The translations under genes and the position numbers were made by a program. A stretch of 33,024 nt of DNA from Clostridiaceae bacterium. GTDB taxonomy: Bacteria; Bacillota; Clostridia; Oscillospirales; Acutalibacteraceae. Below the pieces are notes generated by a model. It searched no databases. It saw only the letters and a list, made by a program, of their open reading frames with translations, and was not told the origin of the DNA. Shown in pieces: positions 32,655 to 33,024 of this stretch (position 1 is the stretch's first letter; each line of letters opens with the position of its first letter). Location of the stretch: contig JAEEWM010000023.1 in assembly GCA_016287385.1 (NCBI GenBank), forward strand, positions 1-33,024, written 5' to 3'.

Positions 32655-33024
32655 TTAGCCTACAATACCTACCTTGTCAATACTCTTGATAAACCTGCGC
32701 TGTAAAACGAGATAAATAACCAGCACCGGCGCTATAAACACAAGCGCACCCGCCATACGAACGCCGTTTACAAGCTTTGTATCCCCCGCTATGATTTTAA
32801 GCATGACCGAAAGCGGGCGGTTATCTTCAAGCAAAAACATATTCGTAATATAATATTCGTTCCAATGCCAAACGAGCGAGAAAACCGTAACCGTTATTAT
32901 CGCAACCGTTGACGACGGTATTATAACCCGGATAAACGCGGTAAAGGGATTTGCGCCGTCGACGTACGCCGCCTCTTCAAACTCCCTGGGCAGACCTTTG
33001 AAAAACTGGCGGTAAATGAATATA
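32655..33024 (-). CDS. CUT1 sugar ABC transporter permease, C-terminal part
   Basis: Only the last 122 residues or so are in the window; the 5' part lies beyond the right edge. The segment LPREFEEAAYVDGANPFTAF is the EAA loop that contacts the ATPase in MalG-type permeases. Hydrophobic spans follow (VIIPSSTVAIITVTVFSLVW, and MAGALVFIAPVLVIYLVLQ), and the C-terminus QRRFIKSIDKVGIVG is typical, close to the usual FVxGLTxGAVKG end. It pairs with the binding protein downstream. The other permease is presumably further upstream, and no ATPase gene is seen; such systems often share one encoded elsewhere. Confidence 0.9.
   Translation of the reverse strand, partial: IFIYRQFFKGLPREFEEAAYVDGANPFTAFIRVIIPSSTVAIITVTVFSLVWHWNEYYITNMFLLEDNRPLSVMLKIIAGDTKLVNGVRMAGALVFIAPVLVIYLVLQRRFIKSIDKVGIVG

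Overview
The window looks like a low-to-mid GC Gram-positive anaerobe, probably an uncultured gut member of Clostridia. The evidence is strong GGAGG ribosome binding sites, dockerin and GLUG-repeat secreted proteins, a CUT1 sugar ABC transporter with a lipoprotein binding protein, and no TonB/SusCD genes. Genus-level placement is inference. Codon style and base composition look uniform, and I see no mobile element, tRNA, rRNA or CRISPR. No gap between genes exceeds 300 bases. The largest are 2616-2799, 6879-7116 and 30810-31048, and all three carry regulatory signals described below.

Layout, read along the minus strand from the right edge. (1) 33024-31049: the C-terminal end of a sugar ABC permease, then a solute-binding lipoprotein, closed by two terminator hairpins. 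(2) 30809-19556: a surface/secreted block under one recognisable promoter. It holds a GLUG-repeat protein with a C-terminal dockerin, a secreted putative glycosidase, a second GLUG-repeat protein and a membrane-anchored putative glycosidase. A terminator-like hairpin at 19515-19544 follows. (3) 19474-8218: a block of enzymes without signal peptides, namely a DUF6259-like putative glycosidase, a beta-helix protein, a raffinose-synthase/Sip1-type GH36, a third putative glycosidase of the same type as the two extracellular ones, and a classical GH36 alpha-galactosidase. A small putative lipoprotein follows. (4) 7117-8079 on the plus strand: a Gfo/Idh/MocA-type oxidoreductase with its own promoter, a cre-like operator and a strong terminator. 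(5) 6878-2800: a DUF5107-TPR protein overlapping a mutarotase gene by 4 bases. (6) 2615 to the left edge: a third GLUG-repeat protein, truncated by the window.

Taken together this reads as a Gram-positive polysaccharide utilisation locus. Secreted and anchored proteins would bind and cut a galactose-containing glycan outside the cell. The ABC transporter would import oligosaccharides, and the cytoplasmic GH36 enzymes, mutarotase and oxidoreductase would finish breakdown. The substrate is inferred only from the two GH36 enzymes and the mutarotase.

The two most notable points are these. First, three paralogous putative clan GH-A-like glycosidases (10967-13426, 19556-21331, 25036-27423) share motifs but have different N-termini, placing them in cytoplasm, membrane and exterior. 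I do not recognise their family. Second, a 44-base element, 40 of 44 identical, sits at exactly the same distance from a TATAAT box in front of two GLUG genes 28.2 kb apart, next to poor -35 hexamers, which suggests a shared activator site.
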